Made by a program: the position numbers and the translations under genes
Shown: one piece after another, positions 1 to 7,332 of the stretch
How positions within the stretch are numbered: position 1 is the first letter of the stretch
Layout of the letters: every line of letters starts with the position of its first letter
NCBI GenBank assembly: GCA_000717735.1
Contig: JOBE01000003.1
Location: 1-64,000 of the forward strand
Direction: 5' to 3'
Origin: Streptomyces griseoluteus
Lineage (GTDB): Bacteria > Actinomycetota > Actinomycetes > Streptomycetales > Streptomycetaceae
Length of the DNA: 64,000 bases
The notes under the pieces: generated by a model
What the model was told of the DNA's origin: nothing
The model's input: the letters and a program-made list of their open reading frames with translations, nothing else
Database searches by the model: none

Positions 1-44
1 CACCTCTCTATTCGTCGGCAGCGTCAGATGTGTATAAGAGACAG
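1..44 (+). other. Illumina Nextera i5 adapter and index (artefact)
   Basis: Bases 12-44 are identical to the Nextera read-1 transposase adapter, ending in the 19-bp mosaic end AGATGTGTATAAGAGACAG. Bases 4-11 (CTCTCTAT) match an i5 index (S502/N502 as I recall it) and bases 1-3 fit the end of the P5 primer. The low-G+C sequence breaks sharply into genomic DNA at base 45. It is untrimmed library sequence at a contig end, not a transposon. Confidence 0.97.
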
Positions 45-114
45 GGGCGGAGGCGTGGCCCGGGCCGTGGCCCGGGTCGTGGGCAGGGGAGGGTGCGGAA
101 GAGTGGGTGGGCAT

Positions 115-159
115 AACTGAACTGTACGGGCCAGTTCAGTTGAACTCAAGAGTACAGTT
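115..159. promoter_or_regulatory. Nested inverted repeats, likely TetR operator
   Basis: AACTGAACTG (115-124) and CAGTTCAGTT (132-141) form a perfect 10-bp inverted repeat with a 7-bp spacer. AACTGTAC (120-127) and GTACAGTT (152-159) form a second perfect 8-bp pair that interleaves with it. The block lies 20-64 bp before the start of the TetR gene, the normal place for an autoregulatory operator. Confidence 0.7.
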
Positions 160-178
160 GCGTTGGTAGGGTGGGCCC

Positions 179-841
179 ATGGACGACAAGGCCGGCAAGC
201 CCGCCCCCACCGGTCCCCGCGCCGCCCGCAAGCGTCAGGCCGTCGTGCGGGCCGCCCGTGACCTCTTCCTGCGCGAGGGCTTCGGTGTCGGCATGGACGC
301 CATCGCCGCCGAGGCGGGCGTCTCCAAGGTGACCGTCTACAACCACTTCGGCAGCAAGGAAGCCCTCTTCACCGCCGTCGTCGCCGGTGCCCTCGACGAG
401 CCCCTGGCCGACGGCGGATCCGCCGGGGGACCCGACCTCGCGCGGCTCGTCGCGGCCGAGGGACCCGATGAACTGAAGGCCGCGCTCACCGAGGCCGGCC
501 GCGCCTGGGGCCGGGCCGTGCGCGCCGACGCCGAGGGCCGCGCCCTGCGCACCCTCGTCGCCACCGAACTCCACCGCTTCCCCGAACTGGGCCGCGCCTG
601 GCACGCGCACGGCCCCGCCGGCCACCACCCCGCCGTCGCCGACGCCCTGCGCACGCTCGCGGACCGGGGAAGCCTCGACATCCCCGACCTGGAGGTCGCC
701 GTCCTCCAGCTCTACTCGCTGCTCGTCTTCCCGCAGATGGTGTTCGAGCAGTACGGGACGGAGCTCGGCGAGGAGCTGGGCGAGCGGCTGGTCGCCGACG
801 GCGTCGAGATGTTCCTCCGCCGCTACTCCCCCGCCCCCTGA
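179..841 (+). CDS. TetR/AcrR family transcriptional regulator
   Basis: A 220-residue one-component regulator. The N-terminal helix-turn-helix (about residues 15-65) is typical of the family, with a VSKVTVYNHFGSKEALF recognition region. The C-terminal half is a helical ligand-binding domain of AefR/TetR_C type, and its ligand cannot be told from sequence. The ATG at 179 follows a GGTAGGG-type Shine-Dalgarno. Its end overlaps the convergent rhodanese gene by 19 bp. Nested palindromes at 115-159 suggest autorepression. The regulated partner may lie beyond the contig edge, since no target is present upstream. Confidence 0.93.
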   Translation: MDDKAGKPAPTGPRAARKRQAVVRAARDLFLREGFGVGMDAIAAEAGVSKVTVYNHFGSKEALFTAVVAGALDEPLADGGSAGGPDLARLVAAEGPDELKAALTEAGRAWGRAVRADAEGRALRTLVATELHRFPELGRAWHAHGPAGHHPAVADALRTLADRGSLDIPDLEVAVLQLYSLLVFPQMVFEQYGTELGEELGERLVADGVEMFLRRYSPAP

Positions 842-1419
842 CGGAGCCGGGCCAGGGTCGCGTCCAGGTCGTCCACCGCGCCCGCACCGCCCCGGTTGTA
901 CGGGAGCTTGCCGAGCATCAGGGCCATGCCGCAGGTGTTGGTGAGCGCAGAGAAGACGAGCCCGCCCGCGACGCCCGCCGAGAGCAGCTGGAACGCGGGG
1001 TGGACGAGGAGCCCGAGGGCGAGCCCGAGGAGGACGAGCGAAGCGGCGACCAGCCGGACCTGCCGGTCCATCGCCCACACCGGCTTCGCCGGGGCGCCCG
1101 CCGGGCGCTCGAGACCGTGACCGCGGGCGGCCCAGCCGCTCGTACCGCCGTCGAGGTCGTGGACGGTGACGCCGTGGGCTGCGAGCCGGGCGCAGGCGGT
1201 GGCCGAGCGGCCGCCGGACTGGCAGACGAGGAGCAGCCCGCCGCGGGCCGCCGCCTCCCGGAGCGCGGGAACGGCCTGGTCGAACCGGTCGAGCGGGACG
1301 TTGAGGGCGCCGGGCACGTGCCCGGAGGCGTACTCGCCGGGTGTGCGCACGTCGACGACGGTCAGTTCGGCCAGCCGGACGTGGGCCTGGTCGGGGTCGA
1401 GCCGGAGGGGTGCGTTCAT
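823..1419 (-). CDS. Rhodanese-like protein with C-terminal membrane domain
   Basis: The N-terminal rhodanese domain (about residues 5-100) carries the active-site loop CQSGGRS, whose Cys accepts a sulfane sulfur atom. It is followed by a DUF2892/YgaP-type membrane domain with two hydrophobic helices (about 120-165), so the catalytic domain should face the cytoplasm. The gene diverges from a CsoR/CstR-type repressor across a TACCCC-CT-GGGGTA operator, which argues for induction by persulfide or polysulfide and a role in sulfide/sulfane-sulfur handling. ATG 1419 has AAGGA upstream. An in-frame ATG at 1431 is the alternative. Confidence 0.9.
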   Translation of the reverse strand: MNAPLRLDPDQAHVRLAELTVVDVRTPGEYASGHVPGALNVPLDRFDQAVPALREAAARGGLLLVCQSGGRSATACARLAAHGVTVHDLDGGTSGWAARGHGLERPAGAPAKPVWAMDRQVRLVAASLVLLGLALGLLVHPAFQLLSAGVAGGLVFSALTNTCGMALMLGKLPYNRGGAGAVDDLDATLARLRQGAGE

Positions 1420-1466
1420 GGCAGGTGTCATCCTTGGTCTTCGACGGGCCCCGTGCTGAAGAGTAA

Positions 1467-1787
<321 letters not shown>

Positions 1788-1791
1788 CAGG

Positions 1792-1815
1792 GCCCCCGGG
1801 GACAACCCCGGGGGC
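1792..1815. terminator. Hairpin terminator between convergent genes
   Basis: GCCCCCGGGG (1792-1801) and CCCCGGGGGC (1806-1815) form a perfect 10-bp stem with an ACAA loop. It lies after the repressor stop and before the convergent wrbA end, so it can act in both directions. There is no T-tract. Confidence 0.75.
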
Positions 1816-1817
1816 GC

Positions 1818-1846
1818 TGATCAGGTGTTGATCAGGTGTTGATCAG
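1818..1846 (-). repeat. 11-bp tandem repeat straddling the wrbA stop
   Basis: TGATCAGGTGT at 1818-1828 and 1829-1839, then TGATCAG at 1840-1846. On the coding strand each unit contains TGA, at 1843-1845 (the real stop), 1832-1834 and 1821-1823. Because 11 is not a multiple of 3, the three TGAs fall in all three frames. Confidence 0.9.
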
Positions 1847-2454
1847 ACGGTGTCCGCGAGGCCCTTCAGGCGCTTCGCGATCTTCGTGAGGCGGGCGCCC
1901 TGGTAGCGGGCGGCCTGGAGGACGTTCTCCGCCGGGGCGCCGTTGGCGGCCGGGTGCGCGGTGCCGTACGGGTTGCCGCCGGCCGCGTACACCGCCGGGT
2001 CCGTGAAGCCGGGTGAGACGATCACCGAGCCCCAGTGGTGGAAGGTGTTGTAGAGCGCGAGCAGCGTCGACTCGTTGCCGCCGTGCGGGTTGTGCGCGCT
2101 GGTGAAGGCGGTCGCGGGCCTGTCCGCCATGACGCCGCGCTGCCACAGCCCGCCCGTGGTGTCGATGTACTGCTTCAGCTGCGCCGCCACGTTGCCGAAG
2201 CGGGTCGGGGAGCCGAGCGCGTACGCGTCCGCCCACTCCAGGTCCTCGAGCGTCGCGGTCTCGACGTCACCGGTGGCGTCCACATGGGCCCGCCAGGCCG
2301 GGTTCGCGTCGATGGCGGTGTCGGGGGCCAGTTCGGGCACCCGGCGCAGGCGCACCTCTGCACCGGCCTTCTCGGCACCCTCGGCGACGGCCTGGGCGAG
2401 CTGGTGGACGGCACCGGTGGCCGAGTAGTAGATGACGGCGACGTTGACGGACAT
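1843..2454 (-). CDS. wrbA: WrbA-type NAD(P)H:quinone oxidoreductase
   Basis: A 203-residue flavodoxin-fold protein. The FMN phosphate loop YYSATGAVHQLA is near the N-terminus, the GSPTRFGN motif near residue 80 and the TSAHNPHGG loop near 120, all characteristic of the WrbA family of two-electron quinone reductases, which avoid semiquinone radicals. A GGAGAG Shine-Dalgarno precedes ATG 2454. It diverges from a TetR gene across two copies of a 20-bp operator, suggesting quinone- or electrophile-dependent derepression. The 3' end carries an 11-bp stop-codon repeat. Confidence 0.93.
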   Translation of the reverse strand: MSVNVAVIYYSATGAVHQLAQAVAEGAEKAGAEVRLRRVPELAPDTAIDANPAWRAHVDATGDVETATLEDLEWADAYALGSPTRFGNVAAQLKQYIDTTGGLWQRGVMADRPATAFTSAHNPHGGNESTLLALYNTFHHWGSVIVSPGFTDPAVYAAGGNPYGTAHPAANGAPAENVLQAARYQGARLTKIAKRLKGLADTV

Positions 2455-2468
2455 GGCGGACTCTCCTC

Positions 2469-2526
2469 AACCGGATTACTTTCCGTTTCTTGCAACCCCA
2501 AACGCTAAGCGGATCTCTATCCGTTT
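2469..2526. promoter_or_regulatory. Two copies of a 20-bp TetR operator
   Basis: Site 1 (2469-2488) is AACCGGAT-TACT-TTCCGTTT. Site 2 (2507-2526) is AAGCGGAT-CTCT-ATCCGTTT. Both fit the near-palindrome AANCGGAT-N4-WTCCGTTT, and their starts are 38 bp apart. They lie between divergent wrbA and the TetR gene, so one repressor probably controls both. Confidence 0.8.
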
Positions 2527-2654
2527 CGCAAGGGGGGCGGGTATGCTCGCATGAGAGAGCGCCCGGAGCCGCAACGACCGGAGCGCGAGCTGTACGAGCG
2601 AGAGCGGCCCGAACGGGGAGACGGGACGCGCGCCAAGGGCAGAGGAGCCGACAG

Positions 2655-3293
2655 ATGAGCACGGAGAACCCGCAGGCCGGAGGCGCGGCGGCGGCGCCGC
2701 TGCTCGGGCTGCTCCCCACCGTCGGCGCCCCCGCCCCCGAGCGCGCCGACGCGGCCCGCAACCGGCGGAAGATCCTCGACGCGGCCGCCCGGATCGTCGC
2801 CGAGGACGGCCCCGACGCCGTCACCATGAACCAGGTCGCCCACGCCAGCGGCATCGGCGTCGGCACCGTCTACCGCCGCTTCGGCGACGTCTCCCAGCTC
2901 CTGTGGGCGCTCCTCGACGACCGCGAGCGCCAGTTCCAGGAGGCGTACATGAGCGGGCCGCCGCCGCTGGGGCCCGGCGCCCCCGCCGCCGAGCGGATCG
3001 ACGCCTTCCTCGACGCGCTCGTCGACCGGGTCGGCGAACAGCGCGAGATCCTGCTCGCCGCCCACTCCGCCGCGCCCCGCGCCCGCTATCACAGCGGCGC
3101 GTACCGGGTGATGCACACGCACGTGGCCCTGCTGATCGGGCGCCTCAGGCCCGGCTCGGACAGCACGCTCCTGGCCCATCTGCTGCTCGCGCCGTTCTCC
3201 CCCGACGTCATGCACCACCTGACGGCCGAACAGGAACTGTCGGCGGACCGCCTGAAGGCGGGCGTACGGGAACTGCTCCGCCTGCGGGCCTGA
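2655..3293 (+). CDS. TetR-family regulator (likely repressor of wrbA)
   Basis: A 212-residue regulator. The helix-turn-helix at about residues 35-80 contains NRRKILDAAARIVAEDG and the recognition stretch GIGVGTVYRRFGDVSQL. The C-terminal domain is of the SbtR/TetR_C type. An in-frame start exists at 2490, but ATG 2655 has AGAGGAG upstream and leaves the operators outside the gene. Divergence from wrbA and the paired operators at 2469-2526 support control of a quinone or electrophile response. The ligand is unknown. Confidence 0.9.
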   Translation: MSTENPQAGGAAAAPLLGLLPTVGAPAPERADAARNRRKILDAAARIVAEDGPDAVTMNQVAHASGIGVGTVYRRFGDVSQLLWALLDDRERQFQEAYMSGPPPLGPGAPAAERIDAFLDALVDRVGEQREILLAAHSAAPRARYHSGAYRVMHTHVALLIGRLRPGSDSTLLAHLLLAPFSPDVMHHLTAEQELSADRLKAGVRELLRLRA

Positions 3294-3411
3294 GACGGCG
3301 GGGCCCGGCCCCCGCCCGTGCCGCCGTCCCGGCCCGGCCACCGCGGTCCCGCCCCGTCCACCCGTTGGAACCATCTGGACCGGGCCGCCCGGTGGAGCGC
3401 ACGATCGCGCC

Positions 3412-3984
3412 ATGACCAGTGATTCCAAGACCTTTCTGATCCTGCACGGCTACCAGAACCACCGGCCCGCCGGGCACTGGCAGCACTGGCTCGCAGGCCA
3501 GTTGCGGGAACGGGGGCACGACGTGCGGTACCCGCAGCTGCCCGAGGCCGACGCGCCGGTGCTCGGGGAGTGGCTCGCGGCCCTGGAGGCGCACGGGGAG
3601 CGGCCGGCCGAGGGGGAGTTCGTGGTCCTCGCGCACAGTCTGTCCGTGCTCCTCTGGCTGCGGGCCGGTGAGCGCCGGCCCGACGCCGACCGGGTGCTGC
3701 TCGTCGCCCCGCCCTCGCCGCCCGTGACCGCGTCGATTCCCGGGATCGCCGGCTTCGCCGACGGGCTCGACCTGGCGCAGAAGGGGCTCGCCGCGCGGCT
3801 CGTGTACGGCGACGGCGACCCGTACTGCCCCGAGGGCGCCGACCTGCACTACGGCGTCCCGCTCGGCCTCGACCTCGACCACGTACCGGGCGGCGAGCAC
3901 CTCAACCCCGACTCGGGGTACGGGGAGTGGGCCTCGGTCCTGGAGTGGTGCGAGGACCCGACCGTACGGATCAAGGGCCGGTAG
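3412..3984 (+). CDS. RBBP9/YdeN-type alpha/beta hydrolase
   Basis: A 190-residue serine hydrolase. The N-terminal FLILHGYQNHRPAGHWQHWL is the oxyanion-side signature of the RBBP9/YdeN family. The nucleophile elbow is AHSLS (Ser about residue 76), the acid is probably in YGDGDPYCP, and the catalytic His is near the C-terminus in GGEHLN. The family is small and cytoplasmic, and substrates are mostly unknown. It stands alone between a TetR gene and a proline iminopeptidase in the same direction. Confidence 0.88.
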   Translation: MTSDSKTFLILHGYQNHRPAGHWQHWLAGQLRERGHDVRYPQLPEADAPVLGEWLAALEAHGERPAEGEFVVLAHSLSVLLWLRAGERRPDADRVLLVAPPSPPVTASIPGIAGFADGLDLAQKGLAARLVYGDGDPYCPEGADLHYGVPLGLDLDHVPGGEHLNPDSGYGEWASVLEWCEDPTVRIKGR

Positions 3985-4048
3985 GACCGGTCACCGGCCG
4001 GCCGGAAGCCACCCCGTCGCCCGCGTCCCCGGCGGTAGGCTCCGCCGG

Positions 4049-4999
4049 ATGTACCCGGAGACCGCACCGTACGACCTGGGCCTGCTCGACGTGGGCGACG
4101 GCAACCGTGTCCACTGGGAGGTCTCCGGCAACCCGGCGGGCCGGGCCGCGCTCGTCGTCCACGGCGGGCCGGGTTCCGGGTCGTCCCCGCACAGCCGGCG
4201 GTTCTTCGACCCGGAGGCGTACCGGCTCGTCCTCTTCGACCAGCGCGGCTGCGGCCGCTCCACCCCGCACGCGAGCGATCCGGCCGCCGACATGACGGTG
4301 AACACCACCGCGCACCTGGTCGCCGACATGGAGCGGCTGCGCGAGCACCTCGGGATCGATCGCTGGCTGCTGTTCGGCGGCTCCTGGGGATCGACCCTGA
4401 TCCTGGCGTACGCCGAGGCCCATCCCGACCGGGTCTCCGCGATCGTGCTCGCCGGAGTGACCACCACCCGCCGCTCCGAGATCCAGTGGCTGTACGAGGG
4501 GGTCGGCCGCATCTTCCCCGAGGCACACGAGCGCTTCCGGGCCGGGGCGGATCGCCCGATGGGCGCCCCGGCCGCCGAGCTCGTCGCCGCCTACGCCGCC
4601 CTCATGGACCACCCCGACCCCGCCGTACGGCGGAAGGCCGCCGCCGACTGGTGCGCCTGGGAGGACGCCGTGCTCTCCCTGGAGGGCATGGGCACCCCGT
4701 ACACCGACCGCGTGGACGACGCCCGGCTCGGCTTCGTCCGGATCTGCTCGCACTTCTTCGCGCACAACGCCTGGCTGGAGGAGGGGGCCCTGCTCCGGGA
4801 CGCCCACCGGCTCGCCGGCATCCCCGGCGTCCTCGTCCACGGACGCGCCGACCTCGCCGGTCCCCTCACCACCGCCTGGGAGCTGGCTCGGGCCTGGCCC
4901 GACGCGGAGCTGCGAGTGGTCGGGGGCGCCGGTCACCTGGGCGGCGAGGAGACCCGGAGGCATCTGCTGACCGCCCTGGACGGCTTCGCGAAGGGGTGA
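4049..4999 (+). CDS. pip: Proline iminopeptidase (S33)
   Basis: A 316-residue alpha/beta hydrolase. It has the oxyanion motif HGGPGSGSS near residue 38, DQRGCGRS, and the nucleophile elbow GGSWGS. The His is in GGAGHLGG near the C-terminus. S33 iminopeptidases release N-terminal proline from peptides in the cytoplasm. A TAGGCT -10 box at 4036-4041 lies 7 nt before the ATG, so the transcript is probably leaderless, which supports this start. Length is normal for the family (about 310-320). Confidence 0.92.
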   Translation: MYPETAPYDLGLLDVGDGNRVHWEVSGNPAGRAALVVHGGPGSGSSPHSRRFFDPEAYRLVLFDQRGCGRSTPHASDPAADMTVNTTAHLVADMERLREHLGIDRWLLFGGSWGSTLILAYAEAHPDRVSAIVLAGVTTTRRSEIQWLYEGVGRIFPEAHERFRAGADRPMGAPAAELVAAYAALMDHPDPAVRRKAAADWCAWEDAVLSLEGMGTPYTDRVDDARLGFVRICSHFFAHNAWLEEGALLRDAHRLAGIPGVLVHGRADLAGPLTTAWELARAWPDAELRVVGGAGHLGGEETRRHLLTALDGFAKG

Positions 5000-5042
5000 A
5001 TCCACCGGGCGGGCGGTCCGCCCCGGCGGGATGATCGGAGGT

Positions 5043-5648
5043 ATGAGCCCCGAGATCCGTCTCGCCCAGCAGCCGGAGGCCGACGCCCTCCTCGGCCGGT
5101 CCCCGCTCGCCGCGCTCGTCGGCATGCTCCTCGACCAGCAGGTCCCGATGGAGTGGGCCTTCTCCGGGCCGTACACCATCGCCACCCGGCTCGGCGCGGA
5201 CGATCTCGACGCGCACGAGATCGCCGCCCGGGACCCGGAGGAGTTCGCCGCGCTGCTCTCCGAGAAGCCCGCCGTGCACCGCTACCCGGGGTCGATGGCG
5301 CAGCGCGTGCAGCAGCTGTGCCGGTTCCTCGTCGAGGAGTACGGGGGCGACGCCGAGGCCGTCTGGGCGGACGCGGCCACGGGGAAGGAGCTGCTCGCGC
5401 GGCTCCAGGCGCTGCCCGGCTTCGGGAAGCAGAAGGCGCAGATCTTCCTGGCACTCCTTGGCAAGCGGTACGGGGTGCGGCCCACGGGCTGGCGGGAGGC
5501 GGCGGGGCCGTACGGCGAGCAGGGGTCGTACCGCTCGGCGGCCGACATCACCGGGCCGGAGTCGCTGGCGAAGGTGCGTGCGCACAAGCAGGAGATGAAG
5601 GCCGCCGCGAAGGCGGAGAAAGCCGCGAAAGCCGCCAAGGGCACTTAA
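5043..5648 (+). CDS. HhH-GPD superfamily base-excision repair-like protein
   Basis: A 201-residue helix-hairpin-helix protein. The hairpin is around residues 125-145 (ALPGFGKQKAQIFLALLGKR). There is no C-terminal four-cysteine iron-sulfur cluster of the EndoIII/MutY kind. The GPD-region aspartate is not evident, and the family is known as an uncharacterised actinobacterial HhH-GPD group. The C-terminus is a Lys/Ala-rich tail that may bind DNA. ATG 5043 follows GGAGG at 5037-5041. The ATG at 5031 lacks a comparable site. Confidence 0.85.
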   Translation: MSPEIRLAQQPEADALLGRSPLAALVGMLLDQQVPMEWAFSGPYTIATRLGADDLDAHEIAARDPEEFAALLSEKPAVHRYPGSMAQRVQQLCRFLVEEYGGDAEAVWADAATGKELLARLQALPGFGKQKAQIFLALLGKRYGVRPTGWREAAGPYGEQGSYRSAADITGPESLAKVRAHKQEMKAAAKAEKAAKAAKGT

Positions 5649-5654
5649 TCCTCC

Positions 5655-5671
5655 TGGAATTGATAATTCCA
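5655..5671. promoter_or_regulatory. 17-bp palindrome upstream of the aminopeptidase
   Basis: TGGAATT-GAT-AATTCCA is a perfect 7-bp inverted repeat in an unusually A/T-rich stretch. A further GGAATTG half-site lies at 5697-5703. It may be an operator for the M28 gene 107 bp downstream, or a weak terminator for the preceding gene. Confidence 0.5.
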
Positions 5672-5778
5672 CATTCCAATCCTGTTCCTTGCGAGAGGAA
5701 TTGTGGAGAAGGTGTTCACAGAACGCCCGGCGGATCGCTAACTTCCCCTCAACCTCGTCCGTAACGGGAAGGACTTCT

Positions 5779-7332
5779 GTGAACGCTACCCAGCGCCGAG
5801 CCGCGGCCATTCTGGCCGCCGCCGCCCTCGCCACCCCTCTGGTCCTCTCCTCCCCGGCCACCGCCGGGCAGGACCCCACGGCCGCACCCGCCCGCGATGC
5901 CGCCAGGCTGGCGAAGAAGCTGGTCCGCGAAACGTCCGCACAGGACGCCTACAAGCACCTGCAGAAGTTCCAGGCGATATCCGACTCGGCCGGCGGCAAC
6001 CGCGCCGCCGGCACGCTCGGGCACGACGCCTCGGCCGCGTACGTGTACACGCAGCTCAAGAAGGCCGGCTACGACGTCTCGTACGAGAAGTTCGACTTCA
6101 TCTACACGGAGACGCTCACCGAGAAGGCCTCCGTCGTCGGCACCACGCCCCAGCCGCTCGACATCAGGGCGATGACGTACACCACGTCCACCCCCGTCGG
6201 CGGCATCACCGCCGCCCTCACGGCCGTGCCCGTCGACGCCGACGGCACCACCGGCTGCGAGCCGGGCGACTACGCCTCCGGCACCTTCACCGGGAAGATC
6301 GCGCTGATCAAGCGCGGCGGCTGCTCCTTCGCGATCAAGCAGCAGCAGGCCGCCGCGGCCGGGGCCGCCGCCGCCGTCATCTACAACAACGTCGCCGGCG
6401 CCCTCTCCGGCACCCTCAGCGAGCCGGGCGCCGGCAGGATCCCGACCGGCGGCATCAGCGAGGCCGAGGGCGACCGGCTCGCCGCCGACCTCGCGAACGG
6501 CCCGGTCTCGCTCGACCTGGAGATCCGCCAGCTCCAGGAGAAGCGCGTCACCAACAACGTCATCGCGGAGACGAAGGGCGGAAACGCCGCCAACACCGTG
6601 ATGCTCGGCTCGCACCTCGACTCCGTCACCGCGGGCCCCGGCATCAACGACAACGGCTCCGGCTCCGCCGGTCTCCTCCAGGCCGCCCTGGAACTCGCCC
6701 AGTCGAAGGACAAGGTCCGCAACAAGGTCCGCTTCGCCTGGTGGTCGGCGGAGGAGGTCGGGCTCCTCGGCTCCAAGCACTACGTGAACAACCTGACGGC
6801 GCTCGACAGGAAGGAGATCAAGCTCTACCTCAACTTCGACATGATCGCCTCGCCGAACTACGGCCTGTTCGTGTACGACGGCGACAACTCGGACGGCGTC
6901 GGCGCGGACCCGGGCCCGGAGGGCTCGGCCCAACTGGAGCGCGACATCACCGACTTCATGGACCGGCGCGGAGTCCCGCACGAGGGAACCGACTTCACCG
7001 GCCGCTCCGACTACGGCCCGTTCATCGCGGTCGGCATCCCCTCCGGCGGCACCTTCACCGGCGCCGAGGGCGTCAAGACCGCCGCCCAGGCCGCCAAGTA
7101 CGGGGGCGAGGCGGGTGTCGCGTACGACGTGAACTACCACGCCGCGGGCGACGACCTCAGCAACGTCAACATGACGGCCTTCGACGTGAACATCGACGTC
7201 ATCGCCAACGCCGTGGGCACCTACGCCCACGACATCTCCTCGCTGCGCAAGCCGGTCGTCTCCGTCCCGACCGAGGGCGACGCGGGCAGCGGCGGTGGCC
7301 TGCACGACGACCACCACGAGGTCACCGAGTAG
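5779..7332 (+). CDS. Secreted M28 aminopeptidase with PA domain
   Basis: A 517-residue exported metallopeptidase. GTG 5779 has GGGAAGGA upstream and starts a clean signal peptide (residues 1 to about 29, ending ATAG). The ATG at 5689 would bury it. A PA (protease-associated) domain spans about 145-240 (GKIALIKRGGCSF). The M28 catalytic core has zinc/general-base residues in GSHLDSV, INDNGSG, SAEEVG, FDMI and a late YHAAGDD His. It resembles Streptomyces aminopeptidases that trim hydrophobic N-terminal residues outside the cell. Its stop abuts the convergent HerA-like gene. Confidence 0.93.
   Translation: MNATQRRAAAILAAAALATPLVLSSPATAGQDPTAAPARDAARLAKKLVRETSAQDAYKHLQKFQAISDSAGGNRAAGTLGHDASAAYVYTQLKKAGYDVSYEKFDFIYTETLTEKASVVGTTPQPLDIRAMTYTTSTPVGGITAALTAVPVDADGTTGCEPGDYASGTFTGKIALIKRGGCSFAIKQQQAAAAGAAAAVIYNNVAGALSGTLSEPGAGRIPTGGISEAEGDRLAADLANGPVSLDLEIRQLQEKRVTNNVIAETKGGNAANTVMLGSHLDSVTAGPGINDNGSGSAGLLQAALELAQSKDKVRNKVRFAWWSAEEVGLLGSKHYVNNLTALDRKEIKLYLNFDMIASPNYGLFVYDGDNSDGVGADPGPEGSAQLERDITDFMDRRGVPHEGTDFTGRSDYGPFIAVGIPSGGTFTGAEGVKTAAQAAKYGGEAGVAYDVNYHAAGDDLSNVNMTAFDVNIDVIANAVGTYAHDISSLRKPVVSVPTEGDAGSGGGLHDDHHEVTE

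Noticed and set aside
12..44. Tn5/IS50-like mosaic end, possible transposon end
   Set aside because: The full adapter and index flank it, so it is library preparation sequence, not a mobile element.
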